64,000 nt of DNA from Gillisia hiemivivida (GCF_007997295.1 NZ_VORY01000003.1:124001-188000), one strand, 5' to 3'. Counted from the first letter of the stretch, positions 1 through 8,564 are shown. Program-made: numbers and translations. Notes: generated by a model not told the origin, from the letters alone.

Positions 1-42
1 AATTAAGCAAATAAAAGATAAAAAGGTAATAAAACCATATTT

Positions 43-1851
43 ATGAAAAAATGTATGATAAGGTTCTTCTGGTTATTAATAATTATCCCAAATGTATTAA
101 GTGCTCAGGAGAAAATCACAACAGATAATTGGCTTTCCAGTCCCGGAATTATAGGAACTTTCACATTAATTGCGATTGTTCTAGTTATAGCGATCGTTAT
201 ATTGTTTGTAAAATTGAATGGTTATGTAGATACAATAAAGCGTAAGCAAATAGATAAAAACCGCATAGCATTTGACGATGATCTCGTGGCAATGGAAGAA
301 GGGGAGATCGATGCCATCTTGGAAAGACGGAAATCTGCCCTTAAATACAAACTAACAGGGAATGAATTAGCTGGTGATGATGAAGTAAGTGATGAAAAAG
401 GATTATTACAACGTATTGATAATGATCCAGATAATGCTTTTTTTGATGAAAAGAAGAAAACATCCCTCAGTTTAGAAACGCCCGAAGAATTAAAGAAAAT
501 AGTTATCTACTACATTGGGGCCGCTACTTTGTGGTTGGTTTTGGGCACTTTGGTTGGCCAGTATTTGGGAATGAAATTTCTTTGGCCTGAAATGGACTCT
601 CAGTCATGGCTTAGTTTTGGGCGGTTGCGCCCTGTACATACCAATATGGTATTTTGGGGATGGTCATCTTTGGCAATGATAGGCCTTGGGTATTTTGTAA
701 TTGCTCGTACCTCCAATGTCAAAATCTATAACTATAAATGGGCGTGGTACGCTTGGGGGCTTATTAATGCTACTGTAATACTTGGTAGTTTATGCCTAAT
801 GGCAGGTATCAATAACGGTGGGGGAGAGTATAGGGAATATATTTGGCCGGTAATGTTACTGTTTGCAATCGGATTGGTTATTACGTTTATTAATTTTTAT
901 AAAACTGTTGCCACACGTAAAATTTCAGAAATATATATATCTAATTGGTTTATACTCGCTTCCTTGATTTGGACCATTGTCTTGGCTATCATTGGATATC
1001 TACCTTTTTACCAAAATGGCTTAGGTGAAACCGTGATACAGGGATATTATATGCATCAAGGGGTAGGGATGTGGTTTATGACATTTACTTTGGGTTTGGT
1101 TTATTATTTCCTTCCTTCTGCGTTGAACAAACCTATTTATTCCTATTCTTTGGGTGTTTTGGCATTTTGGACACAAATGTTCTTTTATACCATGATCGGG
1201 ACACACCACTTTGTATTTAGTCCCTTACCATGGTGGTTGCAAACCGTTGCAATTGTATTTAGTGCTGGGATGTTTATACCTGTTGTGGCCGGTACAACCA
1301 ACTTTTTAATGACCATGAAGGGGAGTTGGAATCATATTACTAAAAGTTATGTACTACCGTTTTTTCTTGTAGGAACAATATTTTATTTTGTGGGTTCTAC
1401 ACAAGGAAGTTTGCAGGCTTTTCGTTTTACAAACTATGTTTGGCACTTTACCGATTTTAATGTTGCTCACTCTCATATGACCATGTACGGAATTATTGCA
1501 TTTTTTCTATGGGCTTCCATTTATGCCATATTACCAAAACTAACAGGCAAGGAACCCTCACAAGTATTTGTTGGAGCCCATTTTTGGCTAGCTTTTATAG
1601 GTCTTTTTGCCTACATGGTTTCTCTCATGGCTGGAGGAACTTATAAAGGCTTGAGTTGGATAGAAGGAGAACCATTTATAGAATCGGTAATATTAATGAA
1701 ACCATATTGGGTTTGGCGTGCCATTGGCGGTTCGCTTATGTTGGCTTCCCATCTAGTGTTTGCTTATAATTTTTATTATATGGTGAAAGACTATAGAAGG
1801 GTAAAACCCTCAACACAAACAAAAAATGTAGAAGAAATAACCGCTCAATAA
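43..1851 (+). CDS. ccoN: cbb3-type cytochrome oxidase subunit I (CcoN-like)
   Basis: Haem-copper oxidase catalytic subunit of the inner membrane that reduces oxygen at a haem b3-CuB centre. All six expected metal-binding histidines are visible: H199 (RPVHTN), H338 (YMHQGVG), H388/H389 (GTHHF) and H476/H478 (VAHSHMT). The PxYSY tyrosine typical of CcoN helix VII is present near residue 368, which favours an oxidase over a nitric oxide reductase. The 602-residue protein is longer than usual. Residues 1-150 form an extra N-terminal part with a signal-like segment (1-21), a membrane segment (about 35-58) and a charged linker. First gene of an apparent operon with the ccoO-like gene 10 bases downstream. 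The family is clear; the extension has no assigned role. Confidence 0.88.
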   Translation: MKKCMIRFFWLLIIIPNVLSAQEKITTDNWLSSPGIIGTFTLIAIVLVIAIVILFVKLNGYVDTIKRKQIDKNRIAFDDDLVAMEEGEIDAILERRKSALKYKLTGNELAGDDEVSDEKGLLQRIDNDPDNAFFDEKKKTSLSLETPEELKKIVIYYIGAATLWLVLGTLVGQYLGMKFLWPEMDSQSWLSFGRLRPVHTNMVFWGWSSLAMIGLGYFVIARTSNVKIYNYKWAWYAWGLINATVILGSLCLMAGINNGGGEYREYIWPVMLLFAIGLVITFINFYKTVATRKISEIYISNWFILASLIWTIVLAIIGYLPFYQNGLGETVIQGYYMHQGVGMWFMTFTLGLVYYFLPSALNKPIYSYSLGVLAFWTQMFFYTMIGTHHFVFSPLPWWLQTVAIVFSAGMFIPVVAGTTNFLMTMKGSWNHITKSYVLPFFLVGTIFYFVGSTQGSLQAFRFTNYVWHFTDFNVAHSHMTMYGIIAFFLWASIYAILPKLTGKEPSQVFVGAHFWLAFIGLFAYMVSLMAGGTYKGLSWIEGEPFIESVILMKPYWVWRAIGGSLMLASHLVFAYNFYYMVKDYRRVKPSTQTKNVEEITAQ

Positions 1852-1861
1852 ATTTTATAAA

Positions 1862-2875
1862 ATGTTTAATTTTCACAAAGATCATAAAAATTTGGTACTT
1901 ACTGCGGGTGCTGTATTTATCGCTTTGAGCATTGTGGTTGCCATACTTCCGGCTTTTCAAATGCAAGAGACCGAACCGATACCTAATGAAAAGCCTTTAA
2001 CAGACAACGAAAGAAAAGGACTTCATGTTTATGTTACGGAAAATTGTATGGCCTGCCACACCCAACAAGTGCGTAACATTGCAATGGATAATGTGTGGGG
2101 TGATAGGCCTTCTATCCCATCTGATTATTTTTACAGTAAAAAACGTTTGGATCTATGGAGGCAATCCCCGTCAGTATTAGGGAGTGAACGTACCGGACCC
2201 GACCTTACCAGTATTGGTGAACGGCAACCGAGTGAAGATTGGCATTTGCTCCATTTGTACAATCCAAGAGCTGTCGTTTCAGAATCTGTGATGCCGTCTT
2301 ATCCATGGTTGTTTGAAGAAGTGGATAGTGTATCACTACAAAAGGATGATAAGATAGTGGCAGTTCCTAAAGAGTTTTTGAATAAACCTGGTAAAAAAAT
2401 CATAGCTTCGGAAGAAGCGCTACAATTAGTGGACTATTTAAAATCTCTTCAACAAACAGAATTACCTAGTGGTAACTTTGGTGATTTTATTCCAGCTTTG
2501 GAAAAAATTCAGACGGAGGGAATGAGTGATGGCAATCAATCAGGTAAGTTAGATGGTGCCAAACTGTTTTCACAAGCTTGTGCCGCTTGTCATCAAGAAA
2601 CTGGGAAAGGAGTCATAGGTGCATTTCCTTCATTGGTAGGGAGCGACATTGTTAATGATGAAAACTCTGAACAACTAATTAGGATTGTGATACAAGGATA
2701 TGACGCTCGAACCGATTATGGAGTTATGCCACCTTTTGGAGATCAACTTTCTGATGCTGAAATTGCAGCCATAACTACTCACGAAAGAAGCAGCTGGGGC
2801 AACAATGCCCCTGAGGTAACCGAAGAGGATGTAAAAAAAATAAGAGAATTTATTGCAACTGAACTAAACCAATAA
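1862..2875 (+). CDS. ccoO: Dihaem cytochrome c: CcoO-like domain fused to a CcoP-like cytochrome c
   Basis: Membrane-anchored electron-entry subunit for the cbb3 oxidase encoded just upstream. An N-terminal membrane anchor (about 10-32) precedes a CcoO domain with haem motif CMACH (62-66), the typical ERTGPDL block (109-115) and MPSYPWLF (144-151, with candidate ligand M144). A second class I cytochrome c domain from about 230 carries CAACH (240-244) and a candidate ligand M289 (VMPPF). A separate CcoO has one haem and CcoP has two, so this 337-residue protein looks like CcoO plus one CcoP-like haem domain in a single chain. No other ccoP is visible downstream. Confidence 0.85.
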   Translation: MFNFHKDHKNLVLTAGAVFIALSIVVAILPAFQMQETEPIPNEKPLTDNERKGLHVYVTENCMACHTQQVRNIAMDNVWGDRPSIPSDYFYSKKRLDLWRQSPSVLGSERTGPDLTSIGERQPSEDWHLLHLYNPRAVVSESVMPSYPWLFEEVDSVSLQKDDKIVAVPKEFLNKPGKKIIASEEALQLVDYLKSLQQTELPSGNFGDFIPALEKIQTEGMSDGNQSGKLDGAKLFSQACAACHQETGKGVIGAFPSLVGSDIVNDENSEQLIRIVIQGYDARTDYGVMPPFGDQLSDAEIAAITTHERSSWGNNAPEVTEEDVKKIREFIATELNQ

Positions 2876-2878
2876 ATC

Positions 2879-3148
2879 ATGAAAAAGATAGTAATTGTTT
2901 TCACCTTTTTATTTCTATTAGGTCAACAAGTGGTAATAGCTTGTGAGGTTTGTAAAAAGAATCAACCAGAAGTACTGCAAAATGTTACTCATGGTGCCGG
3001 ACCATCGGGAACGCTAGATTATATTATTATTTGGAGTGCGGTTATCATTGTTGGAGCTACGCTTTTCTTTAGTCTTAAATATCTTATAAGTCCTAAGGAA
3101 AATAATCCCGGTCACATAAAGAACATTGTTAAAAATGAAGGATTTTAA
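2879..3148 (+). CDS. Small exported membrane protein with CxxC, cbb3 operon
   Basis: An 89-residue protein starting three bases after the ccoO-like stop. It has a signal-like N-terminus (1-21), then CEVC at the start of the mature part, and one membrane segment (about 48-67) with a short charged tail. Its place in the oxidase operon suggests a small accessory subunit or assembly factor in the position where CcoQ-like peptides occur, but I see no recognised domain. The CxxC directly after the signal could bind metal or be a redox pair; that is inference. Confidence 0.65.
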   Translation: MKKIVIVFTFLFLLGQQVVIACEVCKKNQPEVLQNVTHGAGPSGTLDYIIIWSAVIIVGATLFFSLKYLISPKENNPGHIKNIVKNEGF

Positions 3149-3151
3149 ATT

Positions 3152-3574
3152 ATGGAAGACAATAGAATCATAAAAGTTTTTTTGGATAATGATCTCAAAC
3201 CCTTTGCGTCATTTGCACCTCCGGTTAAAATCGTTTTGGACACAACAAAAATACCCGAAGGTAAGCATAGCCTTAAAATTGTAGCCAAATCCTCAAATAA
3301 TATAGAGGGAATACGAGAAATCCCATTTGTAGTGCGCAATGGACCAGAAATTACAGTGGTCGGCCTAAAGGAAAATGAAACGGTCGATAGCCAAGTCCCA
3401 ATTACCATAAATGCCTATGGAAGTGAAACAAAAGACTTTTTCGTAATCCGAGGATCTGAAACGCCAAAAGCGGTTCCTGCTTGGGTTTGGGCATTGTTGA
3501 TTTCGTTTTTCGCGTTTGGATTATTCTATTTGATTATGTACTGGAGCCCAGATCTTTATAAATCATTCTTTTAG
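3152..3574 (+). CDS. Membrane-anchored beta-rich protein, cbb3 operon (FixH-like position)
   Basis: A 140-residue protein three bases after the previous gene. Residues 1-105 look like one Ig-like or beta-sandwich domain with no signal peptide, followed by a C-terminal membrane helix (about 108-130) and a short tail ending in aromatic residues. The topology is tail-anchored. The operon place matches where FixH/CcoI-region accessory genes can lie, but sequence similarity to FixH is not evident. Likely an oxidase-associated subunit by context only. Confidence 0.6.
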   Translation: MEDNRIIKVFLDNDLKPFASFAPPVKIVLDTTKIPEGKHSLKIVAKSSNNIEGIREIPFVVRNGPEITVVGLKENETVDSQVPITINAYGSETKDFFVIRGSETPKAVPAWVWALLISFFAFGLFYLIMYWSPDLYKSFF

Positions 3575-3576
3575 GT

Positions 3577-3966
3577 ATGGAAAACAAAATTATAAATTTA
3601 GATGACATTAAAACTCTTGTAGATTCTTTCTACGGAAAAGTTCGCGTAGATACCCTTTTGGCTCCAATTTTCAACAAGGTAATTCAGGATCGTTGGCCAG
3701 AACATTTGGAAAAAATGTATACTTTTTGGCAAACCGTATTATTAGAAGAACATACTTATTACGGAAGTCCTTTTGCACCGCATGCAACATTACCATTGAC
3801 CAAACAGCATTTTGATCGTTGGCTGGAATTATTTTTTGAAACAGTCAATGAACATTTTGAAGGGAGAAAAGCAGATGAAGCCAGGTGGCGCGCAAATAAA
3901 ATGGCGGAAATGTTCCAACATAAAATAGATCATTACAGAAACTCCGGTTCAAAACCTTTGATATGA
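3577..3966 (+). CDS. Group III truncated haemoglobin
   Basis: A cytosolic globin of 129 residues, the usual length of group III truncated haemoglobins. The FYxxVrxDxLLxPIF start (18-32), the conserved FWQTVL helix (50-55) and a proximal histidine at H78 (LTKQHFDRW) fit the family. These proteins bind oxygen or nitric oxide and are often linked to microaerobic respiration. It starts three bases after the preceding oxidase-operon gene and overlaps the next start by four bases, so it is probably cotranscribed with the oxidase. Confidence 0.85.
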   Translation: MENKIINLDDIKTLVDSFYGKVRVDTLLAPIFNKVIQDRWPEHLEKMYTFWQTVLLEEHTYYGSPFAPHATLPLTKQHFDRWLELFFETVNEHFEGRKADEARWRANKMAEMFQHKIDHYRNSGSKPLI

Positions 3967-4421
3967 CTGCAATTGTAAAATATCCTGTGGCATTGGCATC
4001 CGTCTTCCTTTGGTTAGGTTTTGTAGGTGCCATCAGTTTTATGGAAGCTTGGTTAAAATTCCGAGCACCTGGCGTAACCCTATCTCTAGGTTTAGGTATT
4101 GGTCGTTTGGTGTTTGATGCCCTTAACAAAGTAGAATGGGTACTTGCTTTTGCAGTGCTTGCAAATTTAATTTTTGCCAAAGCAAGATTTTTTTCACTGA
4201 AAAATTTATTCTATTTCATTCCTCTCTTACTATTAATTTTTCAAAGCATTTGGGTTTTGCCAGCCTTGGATGCCCGGGCAGAACTTATAATTCAAGGACA
4301 AGAATTGGCATCTTCCTATCTCCATTTTTATTATGTGGGTATGGAAATCGTTAAGGTGGTTTGCCTTTTTGTTTTTGGTATCAAACTTTTAGACTTAAAA
4401 AATATTAGACGCAAACGATAG
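3963..4421 (+). CDS. Four-helix membrane protein downstream of truncated haemoglobin
   Basis: A 152-residue hydrophobic protein with about four membrane segments (8-28, 57-72, 80-98, 120-142). Its ATG overlaps the haemoglobin stop (ATGA), a sign of translational coupling. No domain was recognised with certainty; it resembles short DUF4149-like membrane proteins in layout. Last gene of the cbb3-linked operon. A role in respiration or haem handling is only suggested by position. Confidence 0.6.
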   Translation: MTAIVKYPVALASVFLWLGFVGAISFMEAWLKFRAPGVTLSLGLGIGRLVFDALNKVEWVLAFAVLANLIFAKARFFSLKNLFYFIPLLLLIFQSIWVLPALDARAELIIQGQELASSYLHFYYVGMEIVKVVCLFVFGIKLLDLKNIRRKR

Positions 4422-4422
4422 A

Positions 4423-4506
4423 ATAATTAAGATATACGAAGAACTTGTTGAAAATCCGGAGACCTATCTGGAAGGACTTCTATACGCCAAACCTATAATT
4501 TATTAG
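4423..4506 (+). pseudogene. Fragment resembling the N-terminus of tryptophan 2,3-dioxygenase
   Basis: One base after the previous stop an open frame of 27 codons reads IYEELVENPETYLEGLLYAK and ends with TAG at 4504. The YLEGLLYAKP core is what I recall from the N-terminal region of flavobacterial tryptophan 2,3-dioxygenases, where it continues into TYWDYIQ. There is no start codon and the rest of the gene is absent. It is best read as a leftover piece marking an old deletion or insertion boundary at the right edge of the oxidase cluster. Family assignment rests on memory of the motif. Confidence 0.45.
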
Positions 4507-4767
4507 GATTTCTTATTAAGGTTGAGATGCTGTTTTAGCTACAAAAACTGCCTGTTCTATTTAATTATTGGATTAGTTCTGAAAAAGTTCTTGTTATTTT
4601 TGAAGAAGTGCTAAAATTCTATTTCGGACAATTTTGTCATAATTATTAAATTGATTACTTTTATATAAACTTAAGCGCTTAGTTGTAAAAAGATTCCCTA
4701 ACGTTTTCCTACCAAGATAAAGAGATGGTAGAATAAATTTATAATCAAAAATACTAATTAAAACATC

Positions 4768-5061
4768 ATGGAATTAATTAATAAACCCGAAGTGACACCT
4801 CTGAAATTTGGTGACTCGTTCAAGACATTACAAATTAATGGGCTAGCGGGAACGCAAATGCCCGAGCACCATAGCACTAAAGAAGCTGTAATTGTAGTAC
4901 AGGAAGGACAAGCTCTGTTGAAAATGGGCAATAGTAATCATAACTTGAAAAAGGGATCCGTTTTTATCATCCCGGCAGCGAATAATCACAGCTTAAAAAT
5001 AATAGAAGATTTTAAAGCAGTGGCTATAATGGCGAACAATTCGGAAATAAAATTTATATAA
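4768..5061 (+). CDS. Small cupin-domain protein
   Basis: A 97-residue single cupin barrel. Motif 1 is visible as H34, H35 and E39 followed by G47, and motif 2 as P69...H73, so metal binding is plausible. Substrate unknown. The next gene, 13 bases downstream, is a second cupin, and the two probably form a transcription unit. The upstream 260 bases hold no other gene. Confidence 0.7.
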   Translation: MELINKPEVTPLKFGDSFKTLQINGLAGTQMPEHHSTKEAVIVVQEGQALLKMGNSNHNLKKGSVFIIPAANNHSLKIIEDFKAVAIMANNSEIKFI

Positions 5062-5074
5062 AAATCCAAATCTT

Positions 5075-5419
5075 ATGAAAACAGCATCATTAACAAGCAA
5101 CCTAGAATATCACGAAAAACGACCCGCCATCCAGGTGTTGCTAGAAACGGAAACCGGAAAGGAAATACGGATTGCTTTTAAGAAAGACCAAGTAATGAAA
5201 GAGCACAAAACCCCTTTTCCTATCGTGGTTGAAATTTTTGAAGGCAGTATTAATTTTGGGGTCAACGGAAAAGCTCATACCCTAAATAAAGGAGATTTAG
5301 TTGCACTAGATGGCAATGTTCCTCATGATCTATCAGCAATAACGGATAGTATAGTTCGGCTAAGCTTAAACAAATCCGATAGTGCCAAACGTGTAGAAGA
5401 TGTCGCAAAAAATTCTTAA
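5075..5419 (+). CDS. Cupin-domain protein
   Basis: A 114-residue cupin. Likely metal ligands are H44, E53 and H84 (NVPHDL), with a conserved glycine turn KGDLVALDG at about 72-80. Such stand-alone cupins in Bacteroidota occur near redox and stress genes; no substrate can be assigned. Probably cotranscribed with the cupin directly upstream, with which it shares only the fold. Confidence 0.7.
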   Translation: MKTASLTSNLEYHEKRPAIQVLLETETGKEIRIAFKKDQVMKEHKTPFPIVVEIFEGSINFGVNGKAHTLNKGDLVALDGNVPHDLSAITDSIVRLSLNKSDSAKRVEDVAKNS

Positions 5420-5509
5420 TGAAAAGCAAAACCATCAATATTAAAAAAGGCCGTTAAATTCATAACCAGGTGAGTAAAAAAGTGCTGCAGCCATTTTAAA
5501 ATCAAGTTT

Positions 5510-6043
5510 ATGACACAAAAAGAAAACAAGAAACTGTGGACCATTGGACATTCCACACATAGCCTTGACAATTTCATAGACATGTTGGAATCATACAACA
5601 TAGTGCATTTGGTAGATATACGAAGATTTCCTAGTTCACGAAAATTTCCGCAGCTCAATAAAGAAAACTTGGAAAAATCATTAACGTATCATAACATTCA
5701 ATACAACCATTTAGAAGAATTAGGTGGAAGAAGGAAAGCAAATCCCGATTCAAAGAATACAATATGGCGCAATACGTGGTTTATGGGCTATGCAGATTAT
5801 ATGGAAACTTCGGAATTTAAAGAAGGTCTGGAAACCCTTAAAAAAATGGCATTTAAAAAAAGAAAAGTAATTACGTGCTCAGAAGCGGTGTGGTGGCGCT
5901 GTCTTTGTTCTATGGTTTCTGATATAATGAAAGCGGAAGAATGGAAGGTAATGCACATTATGGGAATAGGTAAGGAGCAAGAACATCCCTACACCGAACC
6001 TGCAAAAATTATCAAATGGAAACTTAGCTATGAGAATCTTTAA
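5510..6043 (+). CDS. DUF488 family protein
   Basis: A 177-residue protein with the DUF488 signature: TIGHS near the start, VDIRRFPSSRKFPQ, LGGRR and CSEAVWWRC. In most relatives the last block continues as CHR; here it reads CLC (after WR), so the His-Arg pair is changed. It ends with a KEQEHPYTEPAKI tail typical of the family. The function of DUF488 is not known. Starts about 90 bases after the cupin pair. Confidence 0.8.
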   Translation: MTQKENKKLWTIGHSTHSLDNFIDMLESYNIVHLVDIRRFPSSRKFPQLNKENLEKSLTYHNIQYNHLEELGGRRKANPDSKNTIWRNTWFMGYADYMETSEFKEGLETLKKMAFKKRKVITCSEAVWWRCLCSMVSDIMKAEEWKVMHIMGIGKEQEHPYTEPAKIIKWKLSYENL

Positions 6044-6095
6044 GAGAATTGAAATTAGATTTTACTTTTAAACTCTCAATAAAGAATTAAATTGG

Positions 6096-6311
6096 CTATT
6101 GTCGTCCCTTTAACCGGACTTCAATCTTTTTCTTTTTGGCAGTCAGCCGTTTCATCAAGTCCATTAATTTTGAGTCTTTTGTTTCTTTATAAATTTCATT
6201 GATGCCTAAAATAAGTCGTTTTACCTCCCGAGATGCAGTAACCCGATCACTAGTGGACATATTACTCATCTTGGCATTTTCAAAAGCTTTGGCTTCTCCT
6301 AATATTTCCAT
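6096..6311 (-). CDS. Short basic helical protein, unknown
   Basis: A 71-residue, lysine-rich, helical protein without recognised domain. It is the last gene of a leftward run of stress-type genes and begins 18 bases after the tiny membrane ORF. The coding assignment is supported by its position and spacing more than by homology. Confidence 0.5.
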   Translation of the reverse strand: MEILGEAKAFENAKMSNMSTSDRVTASREVKRLILGINEIYKETKDSKLMDLMKRLTAKKKKIEVRLKGRQ

Positions 6312-6329
6312 ATCCTTTTTTTATGGAAT

Positions 6330-6434
6330 TTAATAAAAAATAGGCGCAGGTACTAACCAACACAAAATAAAAATGATAATAAAACCTATTATTATTGATA
6401 TTATGCCAAATATTTGATTGTTCATCTTTTTCAT
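6330..6434 (-). CDS. 34-residue single-helix membrane peptide
   Basis: A small ORF beginning MKKMNNQIFG and ending in WLVPAPIFY. After a basic N-terminus it is almost all Ile, Phe, Val and Leu, giving one membrane helix (about 8-27). It starts two bases after the stop of the UspA-like gene and fits the tight spacing of the run. Such short hydrophobic proteins are often missed by annotation. Whether it is translated is not proven. Confidence 0.5.
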   Translation of the reverse strand: MKKMNNQIFGIISIIIGFIIIFILCWLVPAPIFY

Positions 6435-6436
6435 AA

Positions 6437-7279
6437 TTATCTATGAAGTGCAATTAATGGATTGCTTGGTAATGGGCCCATGCTGGTAATTCGAGAATGT
6501 GTTAGCCCAAATCTCCGCCAGAAATCTGGCTTTCTTTCCATCCAAGAAATAATATGATCAGAATTATATTGGGAAAAATTTCTAAGGTCGTGGGGAGTTT
6601 CTAGATATTCTATGGATACTGGAATTTCAAAAAGCTTTTCTATTCGAGAACGAACTTTATTTTGATTCGCTTTTTGAATAGGGGTTAATTTATCTTTCCT
6701 TGAAAGGCTAATAATCTTTACACTTCCCTTTGTAATTTTCACTATTTCATACCAATTCTCAAGCTCTTTGTTTGGAAGGTTTATCTCAAAATTTGATACG
6801 AATATATATTTGGGATTATTCTTAATATGAGCAGAAGCTGGAATAATCATAACTGGACAATCCCTTATTTTATCAATTATCCGTTTTGTGTTTCTACTGT
6901 ATAAATTGGATCCAATGTTGGTTTGTCCTTTTCCGGCAAATATTAATAAATCTATCTTTAAATCTTTAATGGTCTTTTTGATGCCTTCTACTAGATTGGT
7001 GCATTCTGAAATAGCATTAAACCGATGATATTCATTCCTGTTGTTGAGGGTGTATTTTCGAAGGACACGCTGTAATCTAATCTCTGAATTTCGTTTCGGT
7101 TCGTTAAACCATTCTTCGTCAGCTTGGAGGAGATCTATGGCATTAAGCCCTTCTGCATCGTAGGTGTAAGTATTGAGAAAGTAGAAGTGGCATTTCTCTA
7201 GTTTGAAAAAGGCAACAGCATAGTCAATAGCATCATAACTATTGAATTTAAAATCGATAGGAATTAAAATCTTTTTCAT
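6437..7279 (-). CDS. UspA-like universal stress protein
   Basis: A 280-residue cytosolic protein. The first half is a Usp domain (KILIPIDF at the start, an ATP-type loop GKGQTNIGSN near 115, CPVMIIPAS near 140). The second half is a weaker, possibly degenerate second Usp domain. It lies in a leftward run with two helical proteins, a GreA/B-C-domain protein and glutamate dehydrogenase. Usp proteins respond to starvation or low oxygen, in line with the nearby cbb3 oxidase and haemoglobin. Confidence 0.75.
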   Translation of the reverse strand: MKKILIPIDFKFNSYDAIDYAVAFFKLEKCHFYFLNTYTYDAEGLNAIDLLQADEEWFNEPKRNSEIRLQRVLRKYTLNNRNEYHRFNAISECTNLVEGIKKTIKDLKIDLLIFAGKGQTNIGSNLYSRNTKRIIDKIRDCPVMIIPASAHIKNNPKYIFVSNFEINLPNKELENWYEIVKITKGSVKIISLSRKDKLTPIQKANQNKVRSRIEKLFEIPVSIEYLETPHDLRNFSQYNSDHIISWMERKPDFWRRFGLTHSRITSMGPLPSNPLIALHR

Positions 7280-7289
7280 CTCTTTAGTT

Positions 7290-7679
7290 TTATCTACGCT
7301 GATATTTCAATAAATTATGATAGATCATTTGCTTGAGCTGAATGAACTCTTGCCCTAATGCAGTAAAGACATCACGTTTTTTTTCATGTTCTTTTGCCCG
7401 CAAGCCATCATATTCTTTTGCTCCGTACTCAAATTCTGTATTCAGTTCTTGTTCATATTTACAAAGCATCCCCATAACCAAGGTGTTCTTTCTTCTCAAT
7501 CCAAGAAGATTAGTTTCAATCATGCTATTTTTTAATAGCTGTTTTTCAATTAGCTTTAATTGTTCTAGTTCAATATTAAGGGCTGATAAAGTATCAATCC
7601 ATTGATTCAATTCAATGATATCTTTTTTGATACATAGTTTTCTGTGAACATTTATTTTATATGGTAATTCTATTTTCAA
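7290..7679 (-). CDS. Coiled-coil protein, unknown
   Basis: A 129-residue, strongly charged helical protein with a heptad-like pattern over most of its length. It is ten bases upstream of the UspA-like gene and eleven downstream of another protein of the same build (7691-8113). Both contain a similar N-terminal block (hydrophobic helix with ELNQWID here and ELDNWIN there), so they are likely diverged paralogues. No function is assigned. Confidence 0.6.
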   Translation of the reverse strand: MKIELPYKINVHRKLCIKKDIIELNQWIDTLSALNIELEQLKLIEKQLLKNSMIETNLLGLRRKNTLVMGMLCKYEQELNTEFEYGAKEYDGLRAKEHEKKRDVFTALGQEFIQLKQMIYHNLLKYQRR

Positions 7680-7690
7680 GTAAACAATTT

Positions 7691-8113
7691 TTAAGAATTC
7701 ATATTCAGCAAGGTAAATTTCCCTTGTACCTTACTAAAAAAATCATCCTTTAACCTTCTATATTTATCTAAATGGTATAAATAACTTCTTCTATAGGTTT
7801 CATGTTCAGTAATAAAGACCATATCACATTGGGTGTCTTCACATTCTGCAATGTTTCCTCTTGATCTCATATATTTGTTAAGCGCTTTGAGCAAAGTTTC
7901 ATTTTCTGTATCTTTCTTCTGAAATTTCTGAAGTACACTTTGATCATCCGCTTTGTTATTGAAGTCTTTTTCCCAAAGACCTATAAGATTTGTCAATTCT
8001 TTTTTGATATATTTTAAATGGTTAATCCAATTGTCCAACTCAATAGTGTTTATTTTATGCGTCATATCAACATCTGTGTCGTGATGATATATTTCCGTTT
8101 GTAAGACCTCCAT
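7691..8113 (-). CDS. Coiled-coil protein, unknown, paralogue of the next gene
   Basis: A 140-residue, helical, charged protein. The segment TIELDNWINHLKYIKKELTNL matches in style the corresponding part of the 129-residue neighbour. It sits ten bases downstream of the GreA/B-C-domain gene in the same leftward run. No domain is recognised. The pair may act together because they are adjacent, similar in size and cotranscribed; this is inference. Confidence 0.6.
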   Translation of the reverse strand: MEVLQTEIYHHDTDVDMTHKINTIELDNWINHLKYIKKELTNLIGLWEKDFNNKADDQSVLQKFQKKDTENETLLKALNKYMRSRGNIAECEDTQCDMVFITEHETYRRSYLYHLDKYRRLKDDFFSKVQGKFTLLNMNS

Positions 8114-8123
8114 TTTTAAATTT

Positions 8124-8540
8124 TTAATAAGTATTAATTTTGTTTTGGCTTTCCACTTGAGTTACCGTAACAATTTTAAGTTTTTGCTTGCCAGAAGGAA
8201 AATCCCATTCTATACTATCTCCTTCCGAATACCCAAATAGAGCTGCTCCCATTGGTGTGAGAAAGGAAACTTTGTTCTGTTTGGCATCTTTGTCTGGTGG
8301 TATTACTAGTTGAATTACTTTCTCCCAACCATTTTCAGAATACACCATTATTTTACTGTTGAAGCGAATCACATCTTCTGGCATATCAGCTTCGTTAACT
8401 ATTTGAGCGTTTTTTAGTTCTCCAATCAATCTTTGTAATGATTTCTGAGTTTCAAAATCCTCGGCATACCCTGAGATGTTGAGTATGCGCTTTATATACA
8501 CATACTCCTTCTTTTCCAATATTAAACTACCATACTTCAT
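8124..8540 (-). CDS. GreA/GreB C-terminal domain protein (Rnk-like)
   Basis: A 138-residue protein with a short helical N-terminal part and the FKBP-like C-terminal domain of Gre factors (SFLTPMGAALFGYSEGDSIEW, about 92-112). It lacks the long coiled coil that inserts into the RNA polymerase channel, so it resembles Rnk-type polymerase-associated proteins. It may bind RNA polymerase under stress. Located between glutamate dehydrogenase and the coiled-coil pair. Confidence 0.75.
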   Translation of the reverse strand: MKYGSLILEKKEYVYIKRILNISGYAEDFETQKSLQRLIGELKNAQIVNEADMPEDVIRFNSKIMVYSENGWEKVIQLVIPPDKDAKQNKVSFLTPMGAALFGYSEGDSIEWDFPSGKQKLKIVTVTQVESQNKINTY

Positions 8541-8564
8541 AGTACACTCTTTAAAATGTTAGCA

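Noticed and set aside
43-1851. Nitric oxide reductase instead of cbb3 oxidase
   Set aside because: The helix VII tyrosine of CcoN and a CcoO-type partner are present, and the NorB glutamates are not evident.
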